A stretch of DNA of 52,132 nt from an uncultured archaeon. Lineage in GTDB: Archaea; Nanobdellota; Nanobdellia; Pacearchaeales; GW2011-AR1. The stretch covers positions 1 through 52,132 of the forward strand of contig CAKZRD010000004.1 of the NCBI GenBank assembly GCA_937143345.1, given 5' to 3'. Below, piece by piece: positions 1-7,442 of the stretch. The stretch's first letter is position 1, and each line of letters begins with the position of its first letter. The notes under the pieces were generated by a model that made no database searches, was not told where the DNA came from, and saw only the letters and a list, made by a program, of their open reading frames with translations. Both the position numbers and the translations under genes were made by a program.

Positions 1-152
1 TTCCAATATTCTTTTTTACCTCTTGAAGGAGTTCCACCTGCTTTTAATTTTTCTGAAACCTCTTTAACTTTGACAACCTCCCAATCCTTCGGCAGTTCTC
101 CTAATTCTGTTTGTTTGTATTCTTCTGTTTGGAGTGTTTGTTGTGTTGTCAT
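1..152 (-). CDS. hsdS: Type I restriction specificity subunit HsdS, N-terminal fragment
   Basis: The minus strand from the ATG at 152 encodes MTTQQTLQTEEYKQTELGELPKDWEVV and then KLKAGGTPSRGKKEYW, running off the window. The 'TELGxLPxDWEVVKL...GGTPSR' pattern is typical of the start of an HsdS target-recognition domain, which chooses the DNA site for a type I restriction-modification complex. Its start overlaps the hsdM stop by four bases (ATGA), so the two are probably translationally coupled. Only about 50 residues are visible, so specificity cannot be judged. It was too short for the ORF track. Confidence 0.85.
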   Translation of the reverse strand, partial: MTTQQTLQTEEYKQTELGELPKDWEVVKVKEVSEKLKAGGTPSRGKKEYW

Positions 153-1672
153 TCTATCTCAAACCCTAACTGCTCCAAGACTTCTTTTAATTTGGTGTCT
201 GCTTTTTGCTGTTCTTCTTTTGCTTCTTTGAGCAATACAACAGCTTCATCTAAAGGCAGAGTTGTATCTTCGCCGTTTGTTGAAACATAACGAGAAGGGC
301 TTAAATTGTAATCATTTTTTACAAGCTCTTCTTTTGTTACAATCTTGCTTATTCCTTTTTTCTCAGTAAAATTTAAGTAAATATCAGAAATCTGTTTTAT
401 TGCTGCATCTGGCAAGAAATTTTTAGGTCTGCCTTTTTCAAAGAGTTTAGAAGCATTAATCATTAAAACTTTATCCTTGTGTTTCTTATCTTTATTGATA
501 ACAAGGATTATTCCTGCTGAAGTTGTGTTATAAAAAAGATTTTCAGGCATTAAAAGAACAGCTTCAACTAAATCATTTTCAACAAATGCTTTTCTTATAT
601 CTCTCTCACGGCTTGAGCCTTCATTTCCAGATCCACGAGAAACTGCTCCAGTATCTAAAACAACTGCCATTCTTCCTTTATCTTTCAAAGAAGCGAACAT
701 ATGCTGAACCCAGCCCCAGTCAGCAGAGCTGTTTGGTGGGAAGCCATAAACAAACCTGTTGAAAGTGTCTGTTTCATAAGTAGATTGCTTGAAAATATTC
801 TGATTCCACATTGGATTTGCAACAACAATGTCAAACTTCATCAAGGAGCCGTCTTTATTTTTGAAAGCAGGCTTATTCATTGTATCGCCAAGGGCAATCT
901 CTGATTCCATCTTATGAATAAATGAGTTCATTCTTGCCATAGCATAAGTTCCATGCAAGACTTCCTGCCCGAAAAACTGCAAAGGCTTTATTTTTTCATC
1001 TTCCCCATATTTTTCTTTAAACTTTAAGAATATCTTAATGAGTAAACCGCCTGAGCCAAGGCAGGGATCGTAAACAAGTTCTCCTTCTTTTGGGTCAAGC
1101 ATATTTGCCATTAGAATTGCAACTTCTTTTGGTGTGTAGAATTCTCCTGCGCTTTGTCCTGAGCCTTCTGCGAATTTTCTGAGCAAATATTCATAAGCTC
1201 TTCCAAGAATGTCTGGCTCTGCATCTTTAAGTCCTATCTTATGTCTATTGAGAACATCAATTAAAGATTTCAATAGTTCATCACTGATTATTCTTTGTCC
1301 TGCGGCAGTTTCATTAAAATCTCTTATGTCTATTACTCCCTGAAGTTTTGGGTTTTCTCTTGCGATTGCTCTAACTGCATCAGTCAAGAATTCTCCAAGC
1401 CTTGTGCTTTGCTTGAAAACTTCCGACCAGCGAGAATTTTTAGGAATGTAAAACCATACAAGAGAATGATCTTCTTCAATTAATTCTTCAGCAGTTTTTT
1501 TATCTCCATACTCTTGTGCAAGTTTTTCAATCTCTTCATCAAAAACATCTGAAAGTCTTTTTAAGAATACTAAAGGTAAAATATAATCTTTGTATTTAGG
1601 AGCATCAACAGGACCCCTGATTTTACAAGCAGCTTCCCAAAGCCAGTTTTCTAAAGTTTTTATATCTAACAT
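149..1672 (-). CDS. hsdM: Type I restriction-modification DNA methyltransferase subunit HsdM
   Basis: This 507-aa protein is an N6-adenine DNA methyltransferase subunit of a type I R-M system. An N-terminal helical HsdM domain is followed by 'GEFYTPKEVA', SAM-binding motif I DPCLGSGG (about residues 202-209) and catalytic motif IV NPMW (about 286-289), a known variant of NPPY/F. The length is normal for the family. AGGAG lies about 10 nt before the ATG and a TATA-like element about 40 nt before it. hsdS follows with an ATGA overlap; hsdR is not in the window. Base composition looks less AT-rich than the neighbouring genes, fitting horizontal acquisition (by eye, not computed). Confidence 0.95.
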   Translation of the reverse strand: MLDIKTLENWLWEAACKIRGPVDAPKYKDYILPLVFLKRLSDVFDEEIEKLAQEYGDKKTAEELIEEDHSLVWFYIPKNSRWSEVFKQSTRLGEFLTDAVRAIARENPKLQGVIDIRDFNETAAGQRIISDELLKSLIDVLNRHKIGLKDAEPDILGRAYEYLLRKFAEGSGQSAGEFYTPKEVAILMANMLDPKEGELVYDPCLGSGGLLIKIFLKFKEKYGEDEKIKPLQFFGQEVLHGTYAMARMNSFIHKMESEIALGDTMNKPAFKNKDGSLMKFDIVVANPMWNQNIFKQSTYETDTFNRFVYGFPPNSSADWGWVQHMFASLKDKGRMAVVLDTGAVSRGSGNEGSSRERDIRKAFVENDLVEAVLLMPENLFYNTTSAGIILVINKDKKHKDKVLMINASKLFEKGRPKNFLPDAAIKQISDIYLNFTEKKGISKIVTKEELVKNDYNLSPSRYVSTNGEDTTLPLDEAVVLLKEAKEEQQKADTKLKEVLEQLGFEIE

Positions 1673-1710
1673 TTTATTTATCTCCTTTCTTCTTTAATTC
1701 TTTCAGTTTT

Positions 1711-1726
1711 TATTTATATAAAAAGC
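1711..1726 (-). promoter_or_regulatory. Putative archaeal promoter of hsdM
   Basis: Read on the minus strand, AAAAGCTTTTTATATAAATA gives a BRE-like purine stretch and a TATA box about 40-48 nt before the hsdM ATG. An AGGAG ribosome-binding site lies between the two, so this gene appears to have a short leader. Confidence 0.5.
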
Positions 1727-1730
1727 TTTT

Positions 1731-2456
1731 TTATTTCACTTCATAAACAGCCCTAACTCTAGAAGAAATTTTTCTTTTTGAAGGAGAAATATTTGCTTTT
1801 ACAAAAGAAGAAACATCTTCGGAAGAATCTCCTCGCGCTTCGTAAAATCTCCAAGGAGAATATTCAAAACTCTCTTCTATTGAGATTAATCTTCCTAATT
1901 TTTTTCCTTGCCCAGAAACTAATGCCTCTGCTTTTGTTCTTGCATCATGGGAAGCAAGTTTTATCGCTTCTGCTTTTGTTTTCGTTTCAATTCCTTTACT
2001 CAACTCAAAATTTATCCAACCAATGTTAGCCCCAGCTTTCAAAGATTCATCGATAATTTTTCCTATTTCTTTGTTTGAAGAATCAATTTTTATCTCTAAA
2101 GAATGAACAACTTTCCAGCCGTTTGATTTTTTTCCATATCGCGTCCATTCTATATCTTCAAAAATATTAAAAGAATTTGTTTTTATCTCTTCTATTGCGA
2201 GTTTTTTTAAATTTTCAGACAAACTATCATAAATTTCAGAATTTTTTTGATTTGCTTCTTTAGAACTATTCGCAAGCGTTTCAATATTTAAATACAAGGC
2301 AATAATATCAGGTGTAACAGAAATTTCCGCTTCCCCAACAGAAGAAATTGTCGAGGAATTTTTTCCTTTTAATTGAAGAACAGCGAAAACAATTATTCCA
2401 ACTATAATAATAACACTTAAAGAAATTATCAAACTTATCTTGACACTCTTTTCCAT
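1731..2456 (-). CDS. SIMPL (DUF541) domain protein, membrane-anchored
   Basis: The 241-aa protein starts with a hydrophobic segment (about residues 8-28), a signal anchor or uncleaved signal peptide, followed by an extracytoplasmic SIMPL domain. 'SSVGEAEISVTPDIIALYLNIET' is the characteristic first strand, and 'AEAIKLASHDARTKAEAL' matches the conserved helix. SIMPL/YggE-like proteins are linked to envelope or oxidative stress, but the biochemical role is not settled. It stands alone between the R-M module and the nrd operon on the same strand. The fold assignment is secure; the function is not. Confidence 0.85.
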   Translation of the reverse strand: MEKSVKISLIISLSVIIIVGIIVFAVLQLKGKNSSTISSVGEAEISVTPDIIALYLNIETLANSSKEANQKNSEIYDSLSENLKKLAIEEIKTNSFNIFEDIEWTRYGKKSNGWKVVHSLEIKIDSSNKEIGKIIDESLKAGANIGWINFELSKGIETKTKAEAIKLASHDARTKAEALVSGQGKKLGRLISIEESFEYSPWRFYEARGDSSEDVSSFVKANISPSKRKISSRVRAVYEVK

Positions 2457-2486
2457 TAATATTCAAATAAAAATTTCTTTAAAAAC

Positions 2487-3551
2487 TTATTGATTTTTAT
2501 ATTCCTCAACTTTGTCCTCAAAATAAACCAATTCAATTCCAGCCCTTTCAAACATTTCTTCGCTTTCTTTTGCTGCGTGATATTTTTTTTCACAAACAAC
2601 CCTCTTGATTCCCGAATTTATTATCATCATAGCACAAGTTCTACAAGGAGTCATTTTACAATAAAGAGTAGCACCTTCTATAGAAATTCCAAGTTTTGCT
2701 GCTTGGCAGATAGCATTTTGTTCTGCATGAATAGTTCTTACACAATGTGTTGTAACCTTTCCGTCTTCGTGAATAATTTTTTTAAACAAATGTCCAACTT
2801 CGTCGCAATGTGGAAAACCTTTCGGAGAACCAACATAACCAGCAACTAAAAGATGATTGTTTTTTGCTATAACACAACCGCTTCTTCCCCTATCACATGT
2901 AGCTCTTTTTGCAATCGTCTTACAAACTTCCATAAAATATTCATCCCACGAAGGTCTTTTATAGTTAGTAATTCCCTCTCCACGATTAATCGATTCTTCT
3001 TTTGTCGTTTCTTTTAATAAGATATATTCTACTTTTGTTTTTAATGTCTCAATAGAAGAATCATTTAAAATTAAATAATCCGAATTCTCAAGACAAAGTT
3101 TAACCTGTTGTCCTTCCTCTTTTTCTCCTATTCCAAAATCTCTTTCTTCCATCTTTTTAAATTCTTCAAGTGTTTTCGGGTCACTCTCTCTTTTTCTCGC
3201 CAAAATTCTTTCAAATCTTTTTTCTACAGGAGCATCAACACCGATAATAATCCCATTTTGTTTTTTAATTTCTTGAATTTCTCCCAAATTTCTTATTCCG
3301 TCGATAACAATATCTTTTTTTTCTCTTGCTTCTTTTAAGCATCTTTTAACTAATTCGCCTTTTCCAAATTTTTCTCTTATCTTGTTTCCTATATCTTGCA
3401 AATCTTTAATAGTATAATTGTTAATTCCCATTTCTATCGCTTCTTTTCTAACCTCGTCCGAAGTAGAAAGATAAAAAAAACCTTTTTCTCTTAAAATTTC
3501 CGCCACAATTCCTTTTCCAGCTCCTTTTGTTCCAGTTATTCCGATTATCAT
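2487..3551 (-). CDS. P-loop nucleotide kinase-like / dCMP deaminase fusion
   Basis: Two domains are visible. The N-terminal ~180 residues form a P-loop kinase-like domain (GITGTKGAGKG) of the dephospho-CoA/adenylate kinase type. The C-terminal ~170 residues are a zinc-dependent deoxycytidylate deaminase with the HAE and PCRTC zinc-ligand motifs, converting dCMP to dUMP for thymidylate synthesis. The ORF track begins at 3575, but the ATG at 3551 starts MIIGITGTKG and gives a 4-nt ATGA overlap with nrdG, so I prefer it (354 aa). It is last in the nrd operon. From memory, yeast dCMP deaminase also carries an N-terminal P-loop-like region; here the Walker A looks intact, so kinase activity is possible but inferred. 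Confidence 0.88.
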   Translation of the reverse strand: MIIGITGTKGAGKGIVAEILREKGFFYLSTSDEVRKEAIEMGINNYTIKDLQDIGNKIREKFGKGELVKRCLKEAREKKDIVIDGIRNLGEIQEIKKQNGIIIGVDAPVEKRFERILARKRESDPKTLEEFKKMEERDFGIGEKEEGQQVKLCLENSDYLILNDSSIETLKTKVEYILLKETTKEESINRGEGITNYKRPSWDEYFMEVCKTIAKRATCDRGRSGCVIAKNNHLLVAGYVGSPKGFPHCDEVGHLFKKIIHEDGKVTTHCVRTIHAEQNAICQAAKLGISIEGATLYCKMTPCRTCAMMIINSGIKRVVCEKKYHAAKESEEMFERAGIELVYFEDKVEEYKNQ

Positions 3552-4255
3552 ACTCTTATTAAAATTTCCTCGCAAAGATTTTCTTTTTCTAATTCTTTCC
3601 TTATATTCTTTAAATAATTTTCTTCTGTGTTTTTTTCTTCTTTAAATTTTTTATCGATATATTTTCCTTCGTTTCTAAAACCTTGCAAACAAAATCTTTT
3701 TATTTTTTTTCCTACAACAGAGTTAATCCATTTGATTTCCTCAATAACGCTTTTCTCTTCGTGAAATTTTTTTAAAATTGTTGTTCTAAATTCATAATCA
3801 TTTAAAGAAGAAATAATCTTCATACTTTCTTCAATTTTATTTAAATCTGCATTAACATTTGTTATTTTTCTATAATCTTCTTTCTTTCCTTTAACATCCA
3901 TTGAAACATAATCAACAAGAGAATTATTAATGAAAAATTTTAGTTTTTCAGGAAAACTTCCATTTGTATCAATTTTTATTTTATAACCAAAAGATTTTAT
4001 TTTTTTTAAAAAATTTTCTTCTAAACTAACTAACGGTTCTCCGCCAGTTATACAAACACCTTCCAATTGACCCTTTCTCTTTTCTAAAAAATTAAATATT
4101 TCATTTAAATCGATGTCAGGAGTTTTTTCTTCTAAGACAAGTTCCGGATTATAACAAAAACTACAACGAAAATTACAGCCGAATAAAAAAATAGTACAAG
4201 CTATTTGTCCCGGATAATCAACCAAAGTTGTTCTCTGTAGATATTTTATTTTCAT
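3548..4255 (-). CDS. nrdG: Anaerobic ribonucleotide reductase activating protein NrdG
   Basis: This is a radical SAM enzyme of 235 aa that installs the glycyl radical on class III ribonucleotide reductase. The N-terminus has the family signature 'LVDYPGQIACTIFLFGC' and the iron-sulfur motif CNFRCSFC (CX3CX2C, about residues 27-34), followed by 'GVCITGGEPL', the SAM-binding GGE element. It overlaps the tiny glycyl-radical ORF upstream by four bases and the kinase/dCMP deaminase downstream by four bases. All four overlaps around it are of the ATGA type, so it is in one transcript with its substrate. Confidence 0.95.
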   Translation of the reverse strand: MKIKYLQRTTLVDYPGQIACTIFLFGCNFRCSFCYNPELVLEEKTPDIDLNEIFNFLEKRKGQLEGVCITGGEPLVSLEENFLKKIKSFGYKIKIDTNGSFPEKLKFFINNSLVDYVSMDVKGKKEDYRKITNVNADLNKIEESMKIISSLNDYEFRTTILKKFHEEKSVIEEIKWINSVVGKKIKRFCLQGFRNEGKYIDKKFKEEKNTEENYLKNIRKELEKENLCEEILIRV

Positions 4256-4374
4256 TCTATTTTGAATTTTGATCTATCAAAAAATTCGGCTCTTTTTCCT
4301 TCATTCCATTGCTCTACTGGGCGAATGTAGCCGCAAATTCTTGAATAGACCTCACATTTTGTCCTCTTTTTCAT
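4252..4374 (-). CDS. Separate glycyl-radical domain of anaerobic ribonucleotide reductase (NrdD C-terminal piece)
   Basis: This 40-aa ORF is absent from the track because of its size. It reads MKKRTKCEVYSRICGYIRPV and continues EQWNEGKRAEFFDRSKFKIE. This is the family's C-terminal glycyl-radical segment, with the radical glycine in RICGY and the usual 'QWNxGKxxEF' tail. The upstream nrdD ORF ends with TGA overlapping this ATG (ATGA), and this ORF's own TGA overlaps the nrdG ATG in the same way. GAGGAGG sits four bases before the ATG, an excellent ribosome-binding site. It may be a separate subunit, a reinitiation product, or joined to NrdD by -1 slippage on A-AAA-TGA. A missing A in the assembly would also explain the split. 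Confidence 0.88.
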   Translation of the reverse strand: MKKRTKCEVYSRICGYIRPVEQWNEGKRAEFFDRSKFKIE

Positions 4375-6419
4375 TTTACCTCCTCATTTAATTCGAAAGG
4401 TTCACCTTCGTGATAATCATTTTCCAAGTCACATTTAGGGCAATATTCGTGTTCTCCTTCCAAATAACCATGTATTGGGCAGATAGAAAAACTAGGTGTT
4501 AAAGTAAAATACGGAAGCTTGTAATTTTGGCAAACTTTTTTAACAATATTTCTCGCGGCTTCCCAAGAAATTTTTTCTCCTAAAAAAGCATGAAAAACAG
4601 TTCCGCCAGTGTATTTTGTCTGAAGTTCGTCTTGTAAATCAAGTGCTTCAAACAAATCATCCGTGTAATTAACAGGTAAATGTGTTGAGTTTGTATAGTA
4701 AGGATGCGCATTTTTTTCGCGAATATCTTTTTCATTGGCAACAATTATTTTTCCTCCAAATCTTTTTTTATCTAATCTTGCAAACCTATAAGTTGTTCCT
4801 TCACCAGGTGTCGCTTCTAAATTATAGATATTTCCAGTTTCTTTTTGATATTCTTCTAATTTTAATCTCATAAAATCTAAAACTTTTAAAGCAAATTTTC
4901 TTCCTTTTTCTGTTGCAATGTTTTCTCCAGGCATAAAATTAATTATCGCCTCATTAATTCCAAGCAAACCTATTGTAGAAAAATGATTTTTCCAATATTG
5001 ACCAAAACGCTGTTTAACTTGTCTTAAATAAAACTTGCAATAAGGATAAAGCCCTTGCTCTGTTAGTTTTTCTATAGTTTTTCTTTTTATCTCTAAACTT
5101 TCCTTTGCCAATTCCATTAATTCTTTAACTCTTTTTAGGAAATCTTCTTCATTCGAAGATAAAAAACCTATTCTTGCCATATTTATTGTAACTACGCCGA
5201 TGCTTCCGGTTTGTGGATTAGCTCCAAATAAACCCCCACCCCTCTTTCTTAATTCTGTTTGATCTAACCTTAATCTACAACACATACTTCTCGCATCTTC
5301 TGGATTCATATCTGAGTTTATAAAATTAGAAAAATAAGGAATTCCATATTTCGCAGTCATTTCCCATATAGGTTTATATTCTTCATTTTCCCAATCAAAA
5401 TCTTTTGTGATGTTGTATGTTGGAATAGGAAAAGTAAAAACTCTACCAGCAGCATCTCCTTCAAGCATAGTTTCTGCAAAAGCCTTGTTTATCATTTTCA
5501 TTTCTTTTTCAAAATCCTTATAACATTCTTTTTTTGGAATTCCTCCGATAATTACTGGTTCGTCTTTTATGTAGTTAGGAACTTTTAAATCAAGAGTTAT
5601 ATTTGTAAAAGGTGTTTGAAAACCAACTCTCGTCGGCACAGCTAAATTAAAAATAAATTCTTGCATAATTTGTTTAATACCCTTATAGTCTAAATTATCA
5701 TATCTTGCGAAAGGTGCTAAAAGAGTGTCAAAATTTGAAAATGCTTGTGCACCAGCAGTTTCTCCTTGTAATGTGTAAAAGAAGTTAACAATTTGTCCGA
5801 GAGCTGTTCTTAAATGTTTTGCAGGAGCAGATTGAACTTTTCCCTTAACTCCTTTAAAACCAACACTCAGCAAATCTTTCAAATCCCATCCGACGCAATA
5901 AGCCCCAAGAGTTCCTAAATCATGTATGTGAAAATCCCCATCTTCATGAGCTTTTCTTATACTTTCAGGATAAATTCTCCTCAACCAATAATTTTGAATT
6001 ATTTTCGTTGCGATGTAATTGTTTAAACCTTGTAATGAATAACCCATATTTGAATTTTCTTTAACCATCCAATCATTCATTCCGATGTAATCTTCAACAG
6101 CTTCAATTGTGTCAAAAAGCCCTTTAACATAACGAAGTTCTTCTCTAGATTTTCTATACAAAATGTATGCTTTTGCTGTTTGATCATGTCCCCTTTTAAT
6201 TAAAGTTTCTTCGACAATATTTTGGATATCTTCAACACCAGGAATTCCGTTTTCTCCGAATCTTTCATTAACTTTTTTTACAACTTCTTCTGAAATTTCC
6301 CTTGTTTTTTCTTTATTTTCTCCACCAACAGCACGGACAGCTGCCCAAACAGCATTGAAAATTTTATCTGGATTAAATAAAACAACACTTCCATCTCTTT
6401 TTCTTATTTTTGTTACCAT
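4371..6419 (-). CDS. nrdD: Anaerobic ribonucleoside-triphosphate reductase NrdD, large part lacking the glycyl-radical domain
   Basis: The 682-aa protein reduces ribonucleoside triphosphates to dNTPs without oxygen. Residues 1 to about 95 form an ATP-cone ('KIRKRDGSVVLFNPDKI'), the allosteric site. The catalytic barrel follows ('DFHIHDLGTLGAYCVGWDL', 'ARSMCCRLRLD', 'GSIGVVTINMARIGF'). The C-terminus has the zinc-site start 'SICPIHGYLEGEHEYCPKC' and then stops at ELNEEVK. Normal family members continue into RxxGY. Here that part lies in the next overlapping ORF in the -1 frame. The enzyme needs that piece for activity, so the two ORFs must act together or be fused by frameshifting, unless the gap is a sequence error. 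Confidence 0.95.
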   Translation of the reverse strand: MVTKIRKRDGSVVLFNPDKIFNAVWAAVRAVGGENKEKTREISEEVVKKVNERFGENGIPGVEDIQNIVEETLIKRGHDQTAKAYILYRKSREELRYVKGLFDTIEAVEDYIGMNDWMVKENSNMGYSLQGLNNYIATKIIQNYWLRRIYPESIRKAHEDGDFHIHDLGTLGAYCVGWDLKDLLSVGFKGVKGKVQSAPAKHLRTALGQIVNFFYTLQGETAGAQAFSNFDTLLAPFARYDNLDYKGIKQIMQEFIFNLAVPTRVGFQTPFTNITLDLKVPNYIKDEPVIIGGIPKKECYKDFEKEMKMINKAFAETMLEGDAAGRVFTFPIPTYNITKDFDWENEEYKPIWEMTAKYGIPYFSNFINSDMNPEDARSMCCRLRLDQTELRKRGGGLFGANPQTGSIGVVTINMARIGFLSSNEEDFLKRVKELMELAKESLEIKRKTIEKLTEQGLYPYCKFYLRQVKQRFGQYWKNHFSTIGLLGINEAIINFMPGENIATEKGRKFALKVLDFMRLKLEEYQKETGNIYNLEATPGEGTTYRFARLDKKRFGGKIIVANEKDIREKNAHPYYTNSTHLPVNYTDDLFEALDLQDELQTKYTGGTVFHAFLGEKISWEAARNIVKKVCQNYKLPYFTLTPSFSICPIHGYLEGEHEYCPKCDLENDYHEGEPFELNEEVK

Positions 6420-6420
6420 C

Positions 6421-6834
6421 TTATTGAACTATTTTTTCTAAGTTATTTAGTATTCCAGAATATCTTTTCTCTTCTTCTGTTAAAAAAGTTCTTCCTAACC
6501 ATTTAAAGATATAATCAACTATAGAGTTTGCTTTAGGGATTTCTTCATTGCCAGTATATCCGCTAGGTTCAAAGTAGGTATTTGAAAATTTTCTTACTAG
6601 CTCTTTAAGTGGAACACCATATTGCAAACAAAGAGAGATAGCGATTCCGAAAGAGTCCATTACACCCCCAAGAGTACTTCCTTCTTTTGCCATAGTTATA
6701 AAAATTTCTCCAGGTTTTCCATCTTCATAAAGACCAACATTTAGATAACCTTCATACCCACCGATAGAAAATTTATGGATTAGCGAATTTCTTGTTGTAG
6801 GCAATCTTCTTCTGTAAACCTCTTCCTCATCCAT
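6421..6834 (-). CDS. Stand-alone TSCPD-domain protein (class II ribonucleotide reductase C-terminal-like)
   Basis: The 137-aa protein consists almost entirely of a TSCPD-type domain: 'HKFSIGGYEGYLNVGLYEDGKPGEIFITMAKEGSTLGGVMDSF', then 'YGVPLKELVRKFSNTYFEPSGYTGNEEI' and 'SIVDYIFKWLG'. This region is normally the C-terminal part of B12-dependent class II reductases (NrdJ), and stand-alone copies are known as ribonucleotide-reductase-associated proteins. Here it sits between nrdR (8-nt overlap) and nrdD (1-nt gap), so a role in class III reductase function or regulation is inferred. No catalytic class II domain is in the window. Confidence 0.85.
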   Translation of the reverse strand: MDEEEVYRRRLPTTRNSLIHKFSIGGYEGYLNVGLYEDGKPGEIFITMAKEGSTLGGVMDSFGIAISLCLQYGVPLKELVRKFSNTYFEPSGYTGNEEIPKANSIVDYIFKWLGRTFLTEEEKRYSGILNNLEKIVQ

Positions 6835-7282
6835 TTTTTAATCTGATTAAATTTTTTAATTCTTCTTTAAAATCTTCAATATCGGCGAATTCTCTATAAA
6901 CAGAAGCAAATCTTATATATGAAATTTTGTCTAATTTTTTTAGTTTTTTCATCACAATTTCTCCTATTTTTTTTGATTCTATTTCTTTACCCTTAGAGAT
7001 TTTATAAACTTCAGATTCTATTTCAGAAACAATTTTTTCTACTTGTTCAGAACTTATTTGCCTTTTTTCAATCGCTTTTTCTATTCCTTTTTTTACTTTT
7101 CCAATATCAAAATCCTGTCTAGAACCATCTTTTTTTATAACTTTTAATTCGACTTCTATTCTCTCGTATGTTGTGAACCTTTTTTTACATTTAAGACACT
7201 CCCGTCTTCTTCTTGTTATATTTTTTATGTCTCTTTTATCAACAACTCTTGTTTCTTCATGTTGGCAAAAAGGGCATTTCAT
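6827..7282 (-). CDS. nrdR: Transcriptional repressor NrdR
   Basis: The 151-aa protein has the full NrdR architecture. An N-terminal zinc ribbon (CPFCQHEETRVVDKR and CLKCKKRFTTYER) binds DNA, and an ATP-cone (about residues 48-138) senses ATP/dATP. NrdR represses ribonucleotide reductase genes when dATP is high. It is first in the operon, directly behind two NrdR-box-like sites, so autoregulation together with nrdD and nrdG is likely. NrdR is mainly known from bacteria, and its use here in an archaeal-type promoter context is notable. Confidence 0.95.
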   Translation of the reverse strand: MKCPFCQHEETRVVDKRDIKNITRRRRECLKCKKRFTTYERIEVELKVIKKDGSRQDFDIGKVKKGIEKAIEKRQISSEQVEKIVSEIESEVYKISKGKEIESKKIGEIVMKKLKKLDKISYIRFASVYREFADIEDFKEELKNLIRLKNG

Positions 7283-7294
7283 TTTTTTTAATAA

Positions 7295-7310
7295 CTACAA
7301 TATGTTATGT
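7295..7310. promoter_or_regulatory. NrdR box-like operator, gene-proximal copy
   Basis: The 16-mer CTACAATATGTTATGT matches the NrdR-box consensus acaCwAtATaTwGtgt at 12 of 16 positions. It lies 13 nt before the nrdR ATG, with its start exactly 32 bp from that of the stronger distal copy, about three helical turns. That spacing is the arrangement known for paired NrdR boxes. Confidence 0.6.
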
Positions 7311-7326
7311 TTATTTATCTTTTTAC

Positions 7327-7342
7327 ACACAATATATTGCGT
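7327..7342. promoter_or_regulatory. NrdR box-like operator, promoter-overlapping copy
   Basis: ACACAATATATTGCGT fits the NrdR-box consensus acaCwAtATaTwGtgt at 15 of 16 positions and is near-palindromic. It lies where transcription from the nrdR TATA box (7356-7363, minus strand) should start, so bound repressor would block initiation. Confidence 0.75.
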
Positions 7343-7355
7343 TTTGAAAAACTTC

Positions 7356-7363
7356 TTTATAAA
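7356..7363 (-). promoter_or_regulatory. TATA box of the nrdR operon
   Basis: Minus-strand TTTATAAA preceded by an A-rich BRE-like AAAGA lies 74-81 nt before the nrdR ATG. Initiation about 25 nt downstream would fall inside the strong NrdR box, leaving a leader of about 50 nt that contains the second box. Confidence 0.6.
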
Positions 7364-7442
7364 TCTTTGTTACTACTCTTTTTTAAAATTTAAATTTTTC
7401 ACTAATAAAAAACATTTTAAAAGACATTTTCTTTTATTTTTT

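Noticed and set aside
7173-7442. N-terminal extension of the FAD oxidase ORF
   Set aside because: It runs antisense to nrdR and through the NrdR boxes and lacks family similarity; the ATG at 7443 begins the conserved protein.
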